Shown here: piece by piece, positions 24,749 through 33,674 of the stretch | Position numbering within the stretch: position 1 is the stretch's first letter | Layout of the letters: every line of letters starts with the position of its first letter | DNA from: Rhodococcus pseudokoreensis | GTDB lineage: Bacteria; Actinomycetota; Actinomycetes; Mycobacteriales; Mycobacteriaceae | Length of the DNA: 64,000 bases | NCBI RefSeq assembly: GCF_017068395.1 | Contig: NZ_CP070619.1 | Span: 7,502,001 to 7,566,000, forward strand | Direction: 5' to 3' | Translations under genes and position numbers: made by a program | The notes under the pieces: model-generated | What the model was told of the DNA's origin: nothing | Database searches by the model: none | The model's input: the letters and a program-made list of their open reading frames with translations, nothing else

Positions 24749-25953
24749 CGGACCGAGCGACGCTCGTCCCGGCCGATGTCGCGGCGAGGATCGAGTCCTG
24801 TGTGGAGCGTTGGTCGGGCGCACTGGTCACCCTGAGTCACAGCCTCCATCAAGAGCCGGAACTGGCATTCCAGGAACATCGATCGGTATCGAAGATCATC
24901 GACCTCGCGGAAGGCGCGGGGTTCGAGACGGCGAAAGGCGTCGGGGGCCTGGCGACGGCCTTCGTCGCGACCAAGGGTACCGGTGCCCTCACGATCGGCT
25001 TCTGCGCCGAATACGACGCGCTTCCCGAGATCGGCCATGCGTGTGGGCACAACGTCAACGGCGCCGCCGCGGTGGGTGCGGCGATCGCGTTGGCAGAGGT
25101 GGCGGACTCCCTGGATGTCCGGGTCAAGCTCGTGGGAACCCCTGCCGAGGAAGCCGGCGGTGGGAAGGCCATCCTCCTGAGAGCCGGCGTATTCGACGAT
25201 GTCGCGGCCGCAATGATGGTGCACGCGGGCGGCCGCGACGAGGTGGGCGGATCCTCCCTGGCGATGAGCCAGTGGACGGCGTCGTACGTGGGTCGGTCCT
25301 CGCACGCCGCGACCGCTCCGTGGCTGGGCGCCAACGCGCTCGACGCGGTTGCAGTGGCGTACAACGCCGTAGGACTCCTGCGTCAGCAACTCGAGCCCGG
25401 CCTCGTCGTATCGATCATCGTCACCGACGGTGGACAGGCCTGCAACGTGATTCCGTCGAACGCTCGAGTAGCAGTGGAAATTCGAGCGACATCGATGACC
25501 AAGCTCCGGCAGGTGCAGGCGAGAGTGCGGGCGTGCCTCGAAGCCGGAGCGCTCGCGACGGGCACGGACGTCACCATCGAACCCTGCGGCGAGGACTTCG
25601 CGGAACTGCTACAGGACGACTTCATGACCCGCGCATACGCCCGGGCGATCGGCGCTCGCGGACGGACCGCCCTGTCTCGGGCGGGCGACCACGTCGCGTC
25701 GACGGATATGGGAAACGTGTCCCACGTGCTACCCGTGATCCACCCGACCATCGGGTACGACGTCGGTGATGCCGCACACCACACGGCCGAGTTCGCTGTG
25801 CACGGCACCTCCCCGTCCGCTGACGAAGCGGTACTGGACGGTGCGACGGCGATGGCAGTGGTCGGGGCGGAACTAGCCCTCGATCGAACTCAGCGCACAC
25901 GACTACTCGACTGCGTCCAGAATCCACACCTCCGAAGGGAACAGAAAGTATGA
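24745..25953 (+). CDS. M20-family amidohydrolase
   Basis: The 402-residue enzyme belongs to the M20D zinc peptidase/amidohydrolase group (hippurate hydrolase, AbgB, IAA-amino-acid hydrolase). Metal ligands are visible in GFCAEYDALPEIGHACGHN, with the acidic pair in GTPAEEAGGGKAIL and further histidines in MMVHAGGRDE and DAAHHTAEFA. The dimerisation domain includes GRSSHAATAPWLGANALDA. These enzymes remove acyl or aminobenzoyl groups from amino acids. It overlaps both neighbours by four bases, so transporter, hydrolase and ammonia-lyase are made together. A substrate that releases histidine or a related amino acid is the simplest reading. Confidence 0.8.
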   Translation: MTDRATLVPADVAARIESCVERWSGALVTLSHSLHQEPELAFQEHRSVSKIIDLAEGAGFETAKGVGGLATAFVATKGTGALTIGFCAEYDALPEIGHACGHNVNGAAAVGAAIALAEVADSLDVRVKLVGTPAEEAGGGKAILLRAGVFDDVAAAMMVHAGGRDEVGGSSLAMSQWTASYVGRSSHAATAPWLGANALDAVAVAYNAVGLLRQQLEPGLVVSIIVTDGGQACNVIPSNARVAVEIRATSMTKLRQVQARVRACLEAGALATGTDVTIEPCGEDFAELLQDDFMTRAYARAIGARGRTALSRAGDHVASTDMGNVSHVLPVIHPTIGYDVGDAAHHTAEFAVHGTSPSADEAVLDGATAMAVVGAELALDRTQRTRLLDCVQNPHLRREQKV

Positions 25954-27536
25954 GCGTCGATACCGTTGCGAGTCACGGAGACGAATGTGCAAGAGCCGAG
26001 GAGACCGTCGTAGTCGGCGTCGGAGCTGTCACACCGGAGCAGGTGCTGAGTGTCGCTCGCCGAGGCGCCGCCGTGACGCTGTCCGAAGATGCGCTCCGTG
26101 CGATGAGCGAGTCACGGCGGCGCATCCAGGATCTCGCCGAAGATCCGAGGCCCGTCTACGGGGTGTCCACCGGTTTCGGGGCCCTCGCCACCCGGCACAT
26201 TCCCTTCGCCCTGCGCACGCAACTGCAGCGCAGCCTGGTCCGCTCGCACGCGGCGGGGTCGGGTCCCGAGGTCGAGCGAGAAGTGGTGCGGGCCTTGATG
26301 TTGTTGAGGTTGTCGACGCTGGCCACCGGGCGGACGGGGGTGCGGCCGGAGGTCGCGCAGGTCTACGCCTCACTGCTGTCGGCGGGGATCACCCCGGTGG
26401 TGCACGAGTACGGCAGCCTCGGGTGCTCCGGTGATCTGGCGCCGCTGGCCCACGTCGCGCTCGCGGTGATCGGCGAGGGCACGGTGCGCGGCGCGGACGG
26501 CGCACTGATGCCGGCCGCGAGTGCACTGTCCGCCGCGGGGATCGCGCCGGTGGTCCTCGAGGAGAAGGAGGGGCTCGCCCTCATCAACGGCACCGACGGC
26601 ATGCTCGGGATGCTGCTGCTGGCGTGCGAGGACCTGCGCGCGCTGCTGCGGTTGGCCGACGTGACGGCGGCGATGAGTGTGGAGGGGCTGCTCGGCACGG
26701 ACCGGGTGTTCGCCCCGGACCTGCAGGCGCTGCGGCCGCACCCCGGTCAGGCCCGGGCCGCCGCGAACATGGTCCGGTTGCTCGCCGGCTCCGAGATCGT
26801 GCAGAGTCACGCCAACCCGAGTTGCACGGTGGTGCAGGACGCCTACTCGTTGCGGTGCGCGCCGCAGGTCGCGGGCGCCGCGCGGGACACCCTGGCGCAC
26901 GCCGAGCAGGTGGCGTCGTGGGAACTGGCGAGCGCCGTCGACAACCCGGTGGTCACCCTCGACGGGCGGGTGGAGTCGAACGGCAATTTCCACGGGGCGC
27001 CGGTCGGGTACGTCCTGGATTTCCTGGCGATCGTCGTCGCGGACGTCGCGAGCATGAGTGAGCGCCGCACCGACCGGTTCCTCGACGTCGCGCGCAACCA
27101 CGGGCTGCCGCCGTTCCTGGCGGACGATCCCGGTGTCGACAGCGGCCACATGATCGCGCAGTACACGCAGGCGGCGATCGTGTCGGAACTGAAGCGGCTG
27201 GCGGCGCCGGCGAGTGTCGACTCGATTCCGTCGTCGGCGATGCAGGAGGACCATGTGTCGATGGGGTGGTCCGCCGCCCGGAAGCTGCGCCGGGCGATCG
27301 ACGGGCTCACCCGGGTTCTCGCCGTCGAGGCGCTGACTGCCGCTCGGGCGCTCGACCTGCGGGCGCCGCTCGCACCGTCACCCGCGACGGGGGCGGTGCG
27401 GGACACGATCCGTGCGCACGTTGCCGGGCCGGGAACCGACCGTCACCTAGCGCCGGAAATCGAGGCCGCGGTCGCCCTCGCCGCCTCAGGCAGGTTGCTC
27501 GAGGCGGCGGAGGGTGCCGTGGGTGCACTGGCCTGA
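25950..27536 (+). CDS. hutH: Histidine ammonia-lyase family protein
   Basis: The 528-residue enzyme removes ammonia from histidine (or a close relative) to give urocanate. The MIO prosthetic group forms from the tripeptide at residues 159-161 in GSLGCSGDLAPLAH; here it is Cys-Ser-Gly, where most family members have Ala-Ser-Gly. Other signatures are YGVSTGFGALATR near residue 70 with its catalytic tyrosine, QDAYSLRCAPQVAGA, and NGNFHGAPVGYVLDF. No hutU, hutI or hutG is adjacent, so either the rest of the pathway is elsewhere or the product is not urocanate. Aromatic ammonia-lyases share the fold, so substrate assignment is moderately uncertain. Confidence 0.75.
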   Translation: MSVDTVASHGDECARAEETVVVGVGAVTPEQVLSVARRGAAVTLSEDALRAMSESRRRIQDLAEDPRPVYGVSTGFGALATRHIPFALRTQLQRSLVRSHAAGSGPEVEREVVRALMLLRLSTLATGRTGVRPEVAQVYASLLSAGITPVVHEYGSLGCSGDLAPLAHVALAVIGEGTVRGADGALMPAASALSAAGIAPVVLEEKEGLALINGTDGMLGMLLLACEDLRALLRLADVTAAMSVEGLLGTDRVFAPDLQALRPHPGQARAAANMVRLLAGSEIVQSHANPSCTVVQDAYSLRCAPQVAGAARDTLAHAEQVASWELASAVDNPVVTLDGRVESNGNFHGAPVGYVLDFLAIVVADVASMSERRTDRFLDVARNHGLPPFLADDPGVDSGHMIAQYTQAAIVSELKRLAAPASVDSIPSSAMQEDHVSMGWSAARKLRRAIDGLTRVLAVEALTAARALDLRAPLAPSPATGAVRDTIRAHVAGPGTDRHLAPEIEAAVALAASGRLLEAAEGAVGALA

Positions 27537-27556
27537 CGACTGACCTGCCTTGGGAA

Positions 27557-28768
27557 TCAGACCCGCTCGAACACCGCGGCCAGGCCCTGGCCGCCGCCGA
27601 TGCACATGGTCTCCAGCCCGTAGCGGGACTCGCGACGGTCCATTTCCCGCAGGAGGGTGGCGAGGATGCGACCGCCGGTGGCGCCGACGGGGTGCCCGAG
27701 CGAGATGCCGGACCCGTTGGGGTTGAGGCGCTCGTCGGTGGGGTCGAGGTCCCAGCTGCGGAGGACGGCGAGGGTCTGCGCGGCGAAGGCCTCGTTCAGT
27801 TCGATGACACCCATGTCGGACAGCGACAGTCCGAGCTGACCGAGGGCCTTCTCCGTCGCGGGCACCGGGCCGATGCCCATCGTGCGCGGCGGGACGCCGG
27901 CCACGGCCCACGACGCCATCCGGGCGAGGGGCTTCAGTCCCAATTCCTTCGCCTTCTCTGCGGTCGTCACGATGCACACGGCCGCGCCGTCGTTCTGGCC
28001 GCTGGCATTGCCTGCGGTGACGGTGGAGGCGGAGTCGATCTTGGAGCGGATGGCGCGGAGCTTCGACAGCGACTCCACCGTGGTGTCGGCGCGCGGGTGC
28101 TCGTCCTTGTCGACGACGAGCGGGTCCGACTTACGTTGCGGCACCGTCACTCCGACGATCTCCTCGGCGAAGCGGCCCGACTCCTGCGCGGCGACGGCAC
28201 GCTGGTGCGACTGCACGGCGAGCGCGTCCTGGTCCTCGCGGCTGATGTCGAATTCGGCCCGCAGGTTCTCGGCGGTCTCGATCATGCCGCCGGGCACGGG
28301 GAAGTTCGCGCCGCCGGCGGTGACGCGGGCGCGGGCGAGCCGGTCTGCGAGTTGCACCCCTTCGCCCTTGACGCCCCAGCGGATGTTCGGGTTGGTGTAG
28401 AACTCGGCCTGGCTCATGGATTCGGCGCCGCCGGCGAGGACGAGATCGTTGCCGCCGGACGCCACCTGCAGCACGGCGGTGATGACGGCCTGCAGACCGG
28501 ATCCGCAGCGGCGATCCACCTGCATGCCCGGGACGTCGATGCCGAGTCCGGCGTCGAGGGCCGCGATCCGGCCGATGGCCGGGGCCTCTCCGCCCGGGGA
28601 TGCCTGACCGAGGATGACGTCGTCGATCTGGCTGCCGTCGATGCCGGTGCGTTCGACGAGTGCCGTGATGACGGTGGCGGCGAGACTCTGGGGAGTGAGG
28701 TCCTTGAACACTCCACCGAACCGCCCGACCGGCGTCCGGAGGGGTTCGCAGATGACGACGTCACGCAT
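27557..28768 (-). CDS. pcaF: beta-Ketoadipyl-CoA thiolase
   Basis: The enzyme cleaves 3-oxoadipyl-CoA with CoA to succinyl-CoA and acetyl-CoA, the last step of the pathway. The 403-residue thiolase shows the acyl-accepting cysteine in [11 protein letters not shown] near residue 91, the second signature [19 protein letters not shown], and the proton-transfer cysteine in CIGGGQGLA at the C-terminus. It is the final gene of the leftward pca operon, 34 bases after pcaR, and faces hutH tail to tail with only 20 bases between them. Confidence 0.9.
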   Translation of the reverse strand: MRDVVICEPLRTPVGRFGGVFKDLTPQSLAATVITALVERTGIDGSQIDDVILGQASPGGEAPAIGRIAALDAGLGIDVPGMQVDRRCGSGLQAVITAVLQVASGGNDLVLAGGAESMSQAEFYTNPNIRWGVKGEGVQLADRLARARVTAGGANFPVPGGMIETAENLRAEFDISREDQDALAVQSHQRAVAAQESGRFAEEIVGVTVPQRKSDPLVVDKDEHPRADTTVESLSKLRAIRSKIDSASTVTAGNASGQNDGAAVCIVTTAEKAKELGLKPLARMASWAVAGVPPRTMGIGPVPATEKALGQLGLSLSDMGVIELNEAFAAQTLAVLRSWDLDPTDERLNPNGSGISLGHPVGATGGRILATLLREMDRRESRYGLETMCIGGGQGLAAVFERV

Positions 28769-28802
28769 GAAAAGGCCTTTCGTGAAGATTCCTCGGGCAG
28801 CG

Positions 28803-29600
28803 TCAGCGGTTGACGGTGGCGAGGTCCTGTTCGATGTCGGTTGCGGTGACCCGCAGCGACGGGATGAGATCGGAATGCAGATCCTCGAGGCTGTACCGTG
28901 CGGCCGGAGTGGAGATGTTCACCGCGGCGACGGTGAGCCCGGAGGCGTTGCGGATCGGTGCGGCCATCGACCGCAGGCCCGCCTCGAGTTCCTGGTCGAG
29001 AACGCAGATGCCGTCCGCGCGGACCGCGAGGATCGCGGCCTTCAGGTCGTCGCGGGCCGTGATCGTGCGCTCGGTGAGGCGCTGGATGTCGAGCTTCTCG
29101 AGGTACGCGTCGAGTTCGTCGTCGGGCAGTCCCGCCAGCAGGACGCGGCCCATCGACGTCGCGTACGCCGGGAGCCGGGTGCCGATGGTGATGCCCACCG
29201 TCATGATCCGGCTGACGGGCACACGGGCGACGTACACGATGTCGGCGCCGTCGAGGATCGACACCGACGACGACTCGTGGACCTTGTGGCTCAACTTCTC
29301 CAGGTGCGGCTGCGCGACCTCGGGAAGCGACAGACTCGACAGGTAGCTGTACCCGAGTTCGAGGACCCGCGGCGTGAGCCAGAACGCGGAACCGTCCGTG
29401 GCCACGTAGCCGAGTTCGACGAGGGTGAGCAGGAACCGGCGCGCGGTGGCGCGGGTCAGGTCGGTGGCGCGGGCGACGTCGCTGAGCGTGCGCCGCTGGT
29501 TCCGGTTGTCGAAGCAGCGGATCACGGCGAGGCCCCGGGCCAGCGACTGCACGTAGTCGGGGGACGGGAGGATCTTCTCCGTCGGTTCGGTAGCTGTCAT
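28803..29600 (-). CDS. pcaR: IclR-family regulator of the protocatechuate operon
   Basis: The 265-residue protein has an IclR winged helix at about residues 17-80 (QSLARGLAVIRCFDNRNQRRTLS..., ATDLTRATARRFLLTLVELGY). An effector domain follows, containing SSVSILDGADIVYVARV and AYATSMGRVLLAGL. It closely resembles the PcaR/PobR group that responds to 3-oxoadipate or protocatechuate. It is encoded inside the operon between pcaL and pcaF, and overlaps the pcaL stop by four bases. The likely target is the pcaH/pcaI divergent promoter; internal placement implies autoregulation. Confidence 0.85.
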   Translation of the reverse strand: MTATEPTEKILPSPDYVQSLARGLAVIRCFDNRNQRRTLSDVARATDLTRATARRFLLTLVELGYVATDGSAFWLTPRVLELGYSYLSSLSLPEVAQPHLEKLSHKVHESSSVSILDGADIVYVARVPVSRIMTVGITIGTRLPAYATSMGRVLLAGLPDDELDAYLEKLDIQRLTERTITARDDLKAAILAVRADGICVLDQELEAGLRSMAAPIRNASGLTVAAVNISTPAARYSLEDLHSDLIPSLRVTATDIEQDLATVNR

Positions 29601-30790
29601 GTCTGCGAATCCTCCACTGTCGACTCGGCGGCCAGGTCGGCGAGGGCCTGCTTGCCGAGGGCGAACCCGAGATTGCTGTTGGGCACTCCCGCGTAGACGG
29701 CGGTGTGGAGGAGCACCTCGCCGATGGTGTCGGCGTCGACGCCCGCGCGGAGGGCGGCCCGGAGGTGCATGTCGAGTTCGTGCTCGTTGCCGACCGCAGT
29801 GAGGACGGCGATCGTGAGCAGGCGGCGCAGTTCGTGGTCCAGCGCGGGACGTGACCAGATGTCGCCCCACGCGGTGCGGGTGATGAAATCCTGGAACGGT
29901 GCCGTGAAGTCGGTGGTTCCGGCCACGGAGCGGTCCACGTGGGCGTCGCCGAGCACTGAGCGGCGCACCGTCATGCCCTGCGCGTGCGCGGCGCGTCGCC
30001 CGCGCGCGTACCCGCCGCCGGCGATGTGTTCCCGGAGCAGCGCCGTGACGGCACCCGCCTGCTCGAGGTTCGCGACGTGGGCGGCGGGGGAGAGCACCTC
30101 GAACCGGGCGCCGGTGATGCCGTCCGCGAGGATCTGCATGACCGACGGCGGGGTGGACGGATCCTCCTCGCCCGCGATCACCAACGTCGGTGCGCTGATG
30201 CGGGAGAGGTCGGCGGTGAAGTCCCAGTCGGCGAGGGCGTCGCAGCACGCGGCGTATCCCTCGGGCGACGTCGACGCGATCATGTCCCGGTAGTGCCGGA
30301 CGAATTCCGGGTCCCGCTTGGCCAGGCCCTCGCTGAACCAGCGTGCGACGACGGCATCGGCGAGCGACTCGGGGCCGTCTGCGCGCGACGCGGCGGCCCG
30401 CTCGATCCATCCCTGCGGTTCGCCGAACTTCGCGGCGGTGCACAGCAGCGACAGCGACAGCACCCGCCGCGGGGTGTTCGCGCCGAGCCACTGGGCGATC
30501 GCGCCGCCCATGGACAGTCCGACGAAGTGGGCGGCGTCGACTCCGAGGGAGTCGAGCAGGGCGAGAACGTCCTCGGACAGTTCGCGGACGGAGTACGGCC
30601 CGTCCGGTGCAGGCGACTCGCCGTGGCCCCGCTGATCGACGGCGACGACCCGGCATTCGTCGGACAGCGCCGCGATCTGTGGGTCCCACATGGACCGGTT
30701 GGAGCCGAGCGATCCGAGCAGGACCACGACGGGGGCGTCCGCCGCGCTGTTGCGGGGTCCGGAGATTTCGTGTGCAAGTGCGACTGTCAT
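29597..30790 (-). CDS. pcaL: Fused enol-lactone hydrolase / carboxymuconolactone decarboxylase
   Basis: This 397-residue fusion carries out two consecutive steps. The N-terminal part, to about residue 255, is an alpha/beta hydrolase with FVGLSMGGAIAQWLG as nucleophile elbow (catalytic serine) and late aspartate/histidine residues (VIAGEEDPSTPP, SPAAHVANLEQ). It acts as 3-oxoadipate enol-lactone hydrolase. The C-terminal part, from about residue 270, is a 4-carboxymuconolactone decarboxylase domain (RSVLGDAHVDRS, WGDIWSRPALDHELRRLLTI, GEVLLHTAVYAGVPN). Such PcaL fusions are characteristic of Rhodococcus and Streptomyces. Its start overlaps the pcaB stop. Confidence 0.93.
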   Translation of the reverse strand: MTVALAHEISGPRNSAADAPVVVLLGSLGSNRSMWDPQIAALSDECRVVAVDQRGHGESPAPDGPYSVRELSEDVLALLDSLGVDAAHFVGLSMGGAIAQWLGANTPRRVLSLSLLCTAAKFGEPQGWIERAAASRADGPESLADAVVARWFSEGLAKRDPEFVRHYRDMIASTSPEGYAACCDALADWDFTADLSRISAPTLVIAGEEDPSTPPSVMQILADGITGARFEVLSPAAHVANLEQAGAVTALLREHIAGGGYARGRRAAHAQGMTVRRSVLGDAHVDRSVAGTTDFTAPFQDFITRTAWGDIWSRPALDHELRRLLTIAVLTAVGNEHELDMHLRAALRAGVDADTIGEVLLHTAVYAGVPNSNLGFALGKQALADLAAESTVEDSQT

Positions 30791-32139
30791 CGCGTTCCTT
30801 CCCGGCCGCGGGCCACTGTCTCCAGTGCGCGGTCGACGATGTCGTGGGCGTGGCCGAGGTACCCGGCAGGGTCGAGCAGGGTGCGGATCTCGTCCGCGGG
30901 CAGGTATTCGAGGAGCCCCGGATCCTCGTCGAGACGGTGCCCGCTCCTGCAGGCGGCGGTGACGAGGTCACGCGCGTTGTCGGTGTGGGCGGACAGGGCT
31001 CCGGTGACCCGTTCCGCGAGGAGCAGGCCACCGGTGATGTCGAGGTTGCGGGCCATCTCGTCGGGGTGGACGTTCAGTCCGCCGAGCGAGTCGGCGATCC
31101 GCGTGACGGCGCCACCGGTGAGGCGCAGCAGGTCGGTGAGGGTTTCCCACTCGGCGTGCCAGGGGCCGGCGGCGCGTTGCTGCTCGTGATCCATCGAGCC
31201 GAGGATCGTCGCGACAAGTCCCGGTGTGCGGCGGGCCGCGGCGCGGGCTGCGATCGCGGCCACCGGATTGCGCTTGTGCGGCATGGCAGACGAACCGCCG
31301 GGCGACCCTTCGCTGACCTCGCCGACCTCGGTGGACGACAGGAACACGAGGTCGGTGGCGATCTTCGACACCGCGCCCGCGACCGTTCCGAGCGCCGACG
31401 CGAGCAGCGCGATGCGGGTGCGGTCGGTGTGCCAGGGGACGTCCTGGCGTGCGAGTCCGAGTTCGTCGGCGAGCACGTCGGCGACGTCGAGGCCGTGCGG
31501 GTAGAGCGCGGCGGACGTTCCGGCCGCGCCTCCCAGTTGCACGGGAAGGTCGTCGAGTGCGTCGAACAGTGCGCGGGAAGCCCTGTGCAGCGCGGTCATC
31601 CACCCGGCGGCGAGCACGCCGAACGTGGTGGGCAGGGCCTGCTGGCCGAGGGTGCGGCCGGCGATCGGGGTGCCGCGCTGGGCCCGCGCGAGGGCCTCGG
31701 CGCACAGCACCGCCTCGTCGAGGGACGCCAGCACGTGCGCGCCGGCCCGGCGGCACAGCAGCATCAGCGCGGTGTCGAGAACGTCCTGACTGGTGGCGCC
31801 CTTGTGCACGTGACTTCCGGGCACCCCGGGATTGTCGGCCGCGACCTCGCTGCGGAGCAGTTTCACCAGCGGGATCACCGGATTGCCGCCCGCGGCAGCC
31901 GCGTCGCCGAGGGCCGCGACGTCCACGGAGCCGTCGGCGACGATGCGCGCGAACACGGAGGAGATCGCGTCGGCGGACGCGGCGGGGATGACGCCGCACT
32001 TCGCCTCCGCCCGGGCCAGTGCCCCCTCGACCTCGACCATCGCGGTGACCCACGCCCGGTCGGAGAGCAGCGCCGACAACTCGCCGGCACCGAACGTCGG
32101 ATCGAACAGGGCACCCCGGGAGGTCTCCGGAGAGTTCAC
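30787..32139 (-). CDS. pcaB: 3-Carboxy-cis,cis-muconate cycloisomerase
   Basis: The enzyme cyclises 3-carboxymuconate to 4-carboxymuconolactone. It belongs to the fumarase/aspartase superfamily, shown by the signature GGSSAMPHKRNPVAA near residue 280 with the mobile catalytic loop, and by HKGATSQDVLDTALML near residue 105. Two in-frame GTG codons lie at the 5' end. GAAAGG is spaced 8 bases before the second (32139) but abuts the first (32148), so I prefer 32139, giving 450 residues. It follows pcaG and overlaps pcaL by four bases. Confidence 0.9.
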   Translation of the reverse strand: MNSPETSRGALFDPTFGAGELSALLSDRAWVTAMVEVEGALARAEAKCGVIPAASADAISSVFARIVADGSVDVAALGDAAAAGGNPVIPLVKLLRSEVAADNPGVPGSHVHKGATSQDVLDTALMLLCRRAGAHVLASLDEAVLCAEALARAQRGTPIAGRTLGQQALPTTFGVLAAGWMTALHRASRALFDALDDLPVQLGGAAGTSAALYPHGLDVADVLADELGLARQDVPWHTDRTRIALLASALGTVAGAVSKIATDLVFLSSTEVGEVSEGSPGGSSAMPHKRNPVAAIAARAAARRTPGLVATILGSMDHEQQRAAGPWHAEWETLTDLLRLTGGAVTRIADSLGGLNVHPDEMARNLDITGGLLLAERVTGALSAHTDNARDLVTAACRSGHRLDEDPGLLEYLPADEIRTLLDPAGYLGHAHDIVDRALETVARGREGTR

Positions 32140-32167
32140 ACGCGACACCTTTCTGGTTTGCGGCCGA

Positions 32168-32809
32168 TTACAGGGCGAAGAACGGGGTTTCCCGTCCGTC
32201 CGTGTTCTGCACGTGGATCGTCAGGTGGTATCCGCGATCGGTCTTCTCCGCGATCAGCTTGGGACGGTCGGCTTCCGGCACGGCGGAGAGCACGGGGTCC
32301 GACGCGTGGGCGTCCGTGTCCTCGGGAAAGTAGAGACGCGTGTAGAGGCGTTCGAGCATGCCGCGGGCGAACAGTCCGACGTTGATGTGCGGGGCCTCGA
32401 CTGCGCCGTCCTCGGCGGGGAGGGTGCCCGGTTTGACGGTGTGCACCACGATCGTGCCGCTCTCGTCGGCGAACACGCGTGCCAGGCTGCGGAATCCGGC
32501 GGGGGTCGCCTCGGCGGCACCGCGCGGGTCGGCAGGACTGTCGAACCGTCCCGCGGCGTCGGCTTGCCAGGTTTCGATCATCGCGTCGCCGATGGGCTGA
32601 CCGGCGCCGTCGATGACGTTGAAGGACACGGTGATTCGTCCGGGAGCATCTTCGGGGACGGCGTCGCCGCTGTTCTCCCACGTGGGGAACAGGCCGATGT
32701 GGACGTACGGTCCGACGGTCTGGGACGGGGTGACGCCGAACGGCACCTCGTCCTGGCTCCGGGCGAAAACCGGGTACCGCGGGGCGTCCGGGTTCTGGGT
32801 GTCGATCAT
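32168..32809 (-). CDS. pcaG: Protocatechuate 3,4-dioxygenase alpha subunit
   Basis: The alpha chain of the iron(III) intradiol dioxygenase that opens protocatechuate between the hydroxyl groups. The 213-residue protein has the intradiol fold: TPSQTVGPYVHIGLFP near residue 27, IETWQADAAGRFDSPAD, and HINVGLFARGMLERLYTRLYF. As expected for the alpha subunit, it lacks the full Tyr-Tyr-His-His iron set, which the beta subunit supplies. Its ATG shares one base with the pcaH stop (TGATG). Confidence 0.93.
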   Translation of the reverse strand: MIDTQNPDAPRYPVFARSQDEVPFGVTPSQTVGPYVHIGLFPTWENSGDAVPEDAPGRITVSFNVIDGAGQPIGDAMIETWQADAAGRFDSPADPRGAAEATPAGFRSLARVFADESGTIVVHTVKPGTLPAEDGAVEAPHINVGLFARGMLERLYTRLYFPEDTDAHASDPVLSAVPEADRPKLIAEKTDRGYHLTIHVQNTDGRETPFFAL

Positions 32810-33522
32810 CAGTGGCCTTCCGCATCTTCGAACGGGGTCGCGTCCTGGCCGCGCAGGACGATGTCGAACTTGAATCCGACGGCCCAGTTCTCCCGGGTCT
32901 GGTCGTAGTCGAACGTGCTGATCATCCGCTCGCGCGCCGCTTCGGGCACCGAGTTGTAGATCGGGTCCTGGAAGAAGAACGGATCGTCCGGGAAGTACAT
33001 CTGCGTGACCAGGCGCTGGGTGAACGCCTGACCGAAGAGCGAGAAGTGGATGTGCGCGGGCCGCCACGCGTTGTGGTGGTTGCCCCACGGGTACGCGCCC
33101 GGCTTGATCGTCGTGAACTCGTAGTGGCCCTGCTTGTCGGTCAGGCAGCGCGCGACACCGTTGAAGTGGGGGTCGAGCGGCGCGGGCCAGGAGTCGTTCT
33201 TGTGGCGGTAGCGGCCGCCGGCGTTGGCCTGCCACACCTCGATGAGGGTGTCGGGGATGGGCTTCCCGGCGCTGTCGAGGACCCGGCCGTGGACGATGAT
33301 GCGCTGACCCTGGGCCTCGCCGCCGTTGGCGCGGGTCATGTCGTTCTCACCCTTGGTGACGTCGGCGTCACCGAAGACCGGACCGGTGATCTCGCCGAGT
33401 CGCTGCGGGATCAGGATCAGGTCGTTCTTGGGGCTGCGCAGCCGAGTCGTCTTGTACTCGGGGAACAGCAGCGGGGCATTGGCTTCGTGCCCGGCTTGGT
33501 AGTGGGCTGGCAGATGCAGCAT
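32809..33522 (-). CDS. pcaH: Protocatechuate 3,4-dioxygenase beta subunit
   Basis: The iron-carrying subunit, 237 residues. The intradiol signature LDSAGKPIPDTLIEVWQANA lies near residue 95, followed by the ligand-bearing segments GGRYRHKND (Tyr) and YPWGNHHNAWRPAHIHFSLF (Tyr and two His). Together with PcaG it forms the active dioxygenase. It is the first gene of the leftward pca operon, and its start faces the pcaI gene across a 152-base regulatory region. Confidence 0.93.
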   Translation of the reverse strand: MLHLPAHYQAGHEANAPLLFPEYKTTRLRSPKNDLILIPQRLGEITGPVFGDADVTKGENDMTRANGGEAQGQRIIVHGRVLDSAGKPIPDTLIEVWQANAGGRYRHKNDSWPAPLDPHFNGVARCLTDKQGHYEFTTIKPGAYPWGNHHNAWRPAHIHFSLFGQAFTQRLVTQMYFPDDPFFFQDPIYNSVPEAARERMISTFDYDQTRENWAVGFKFDIVLRGQDATPFEDAEGH

Positions 33523-33674
33523 GGAAGAAGATCCTCACGTTCTCGATGTGAACAGTCGGCCGCTATTCGCACATAGTAGTCGCGTTCTGTGATGGGGCCA
33601 ACAGGCGGGGCGCAATTTGTTCGCAATGTGGATGGGTGTTCACTACTCGAACATTTTGCGGTAGCCTGGGTCAC
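33523..33674. promoter_or_regulatory. Divergent pcaH / pcaI promoter region
   Basis: This gap is notably AT-richer than the genes. TGTTC (33637-33641) and GAACA (33649-33653) form an inverted repeat with a 7-base spacer just upstream of pcaI. CTAT (33564-33567) and ATAG (33574-33577) form a smaller one near pcaH. Both are candidate PcaR sites; binding by the IclR-type PcaR at this position is known for related pca operons, but the exact site is inferred here. Confidence 0.5.

Noticed and set aside
25950..27536. Apparent change of codon style inside hutH near base 26280, suggesting a recombined gene
   Set aside because: The impression rests on eye inspection of a few leucine and glycine codons; the protein is continuous and well conserved throughout. 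A sliding-window codon analysis would be needed.
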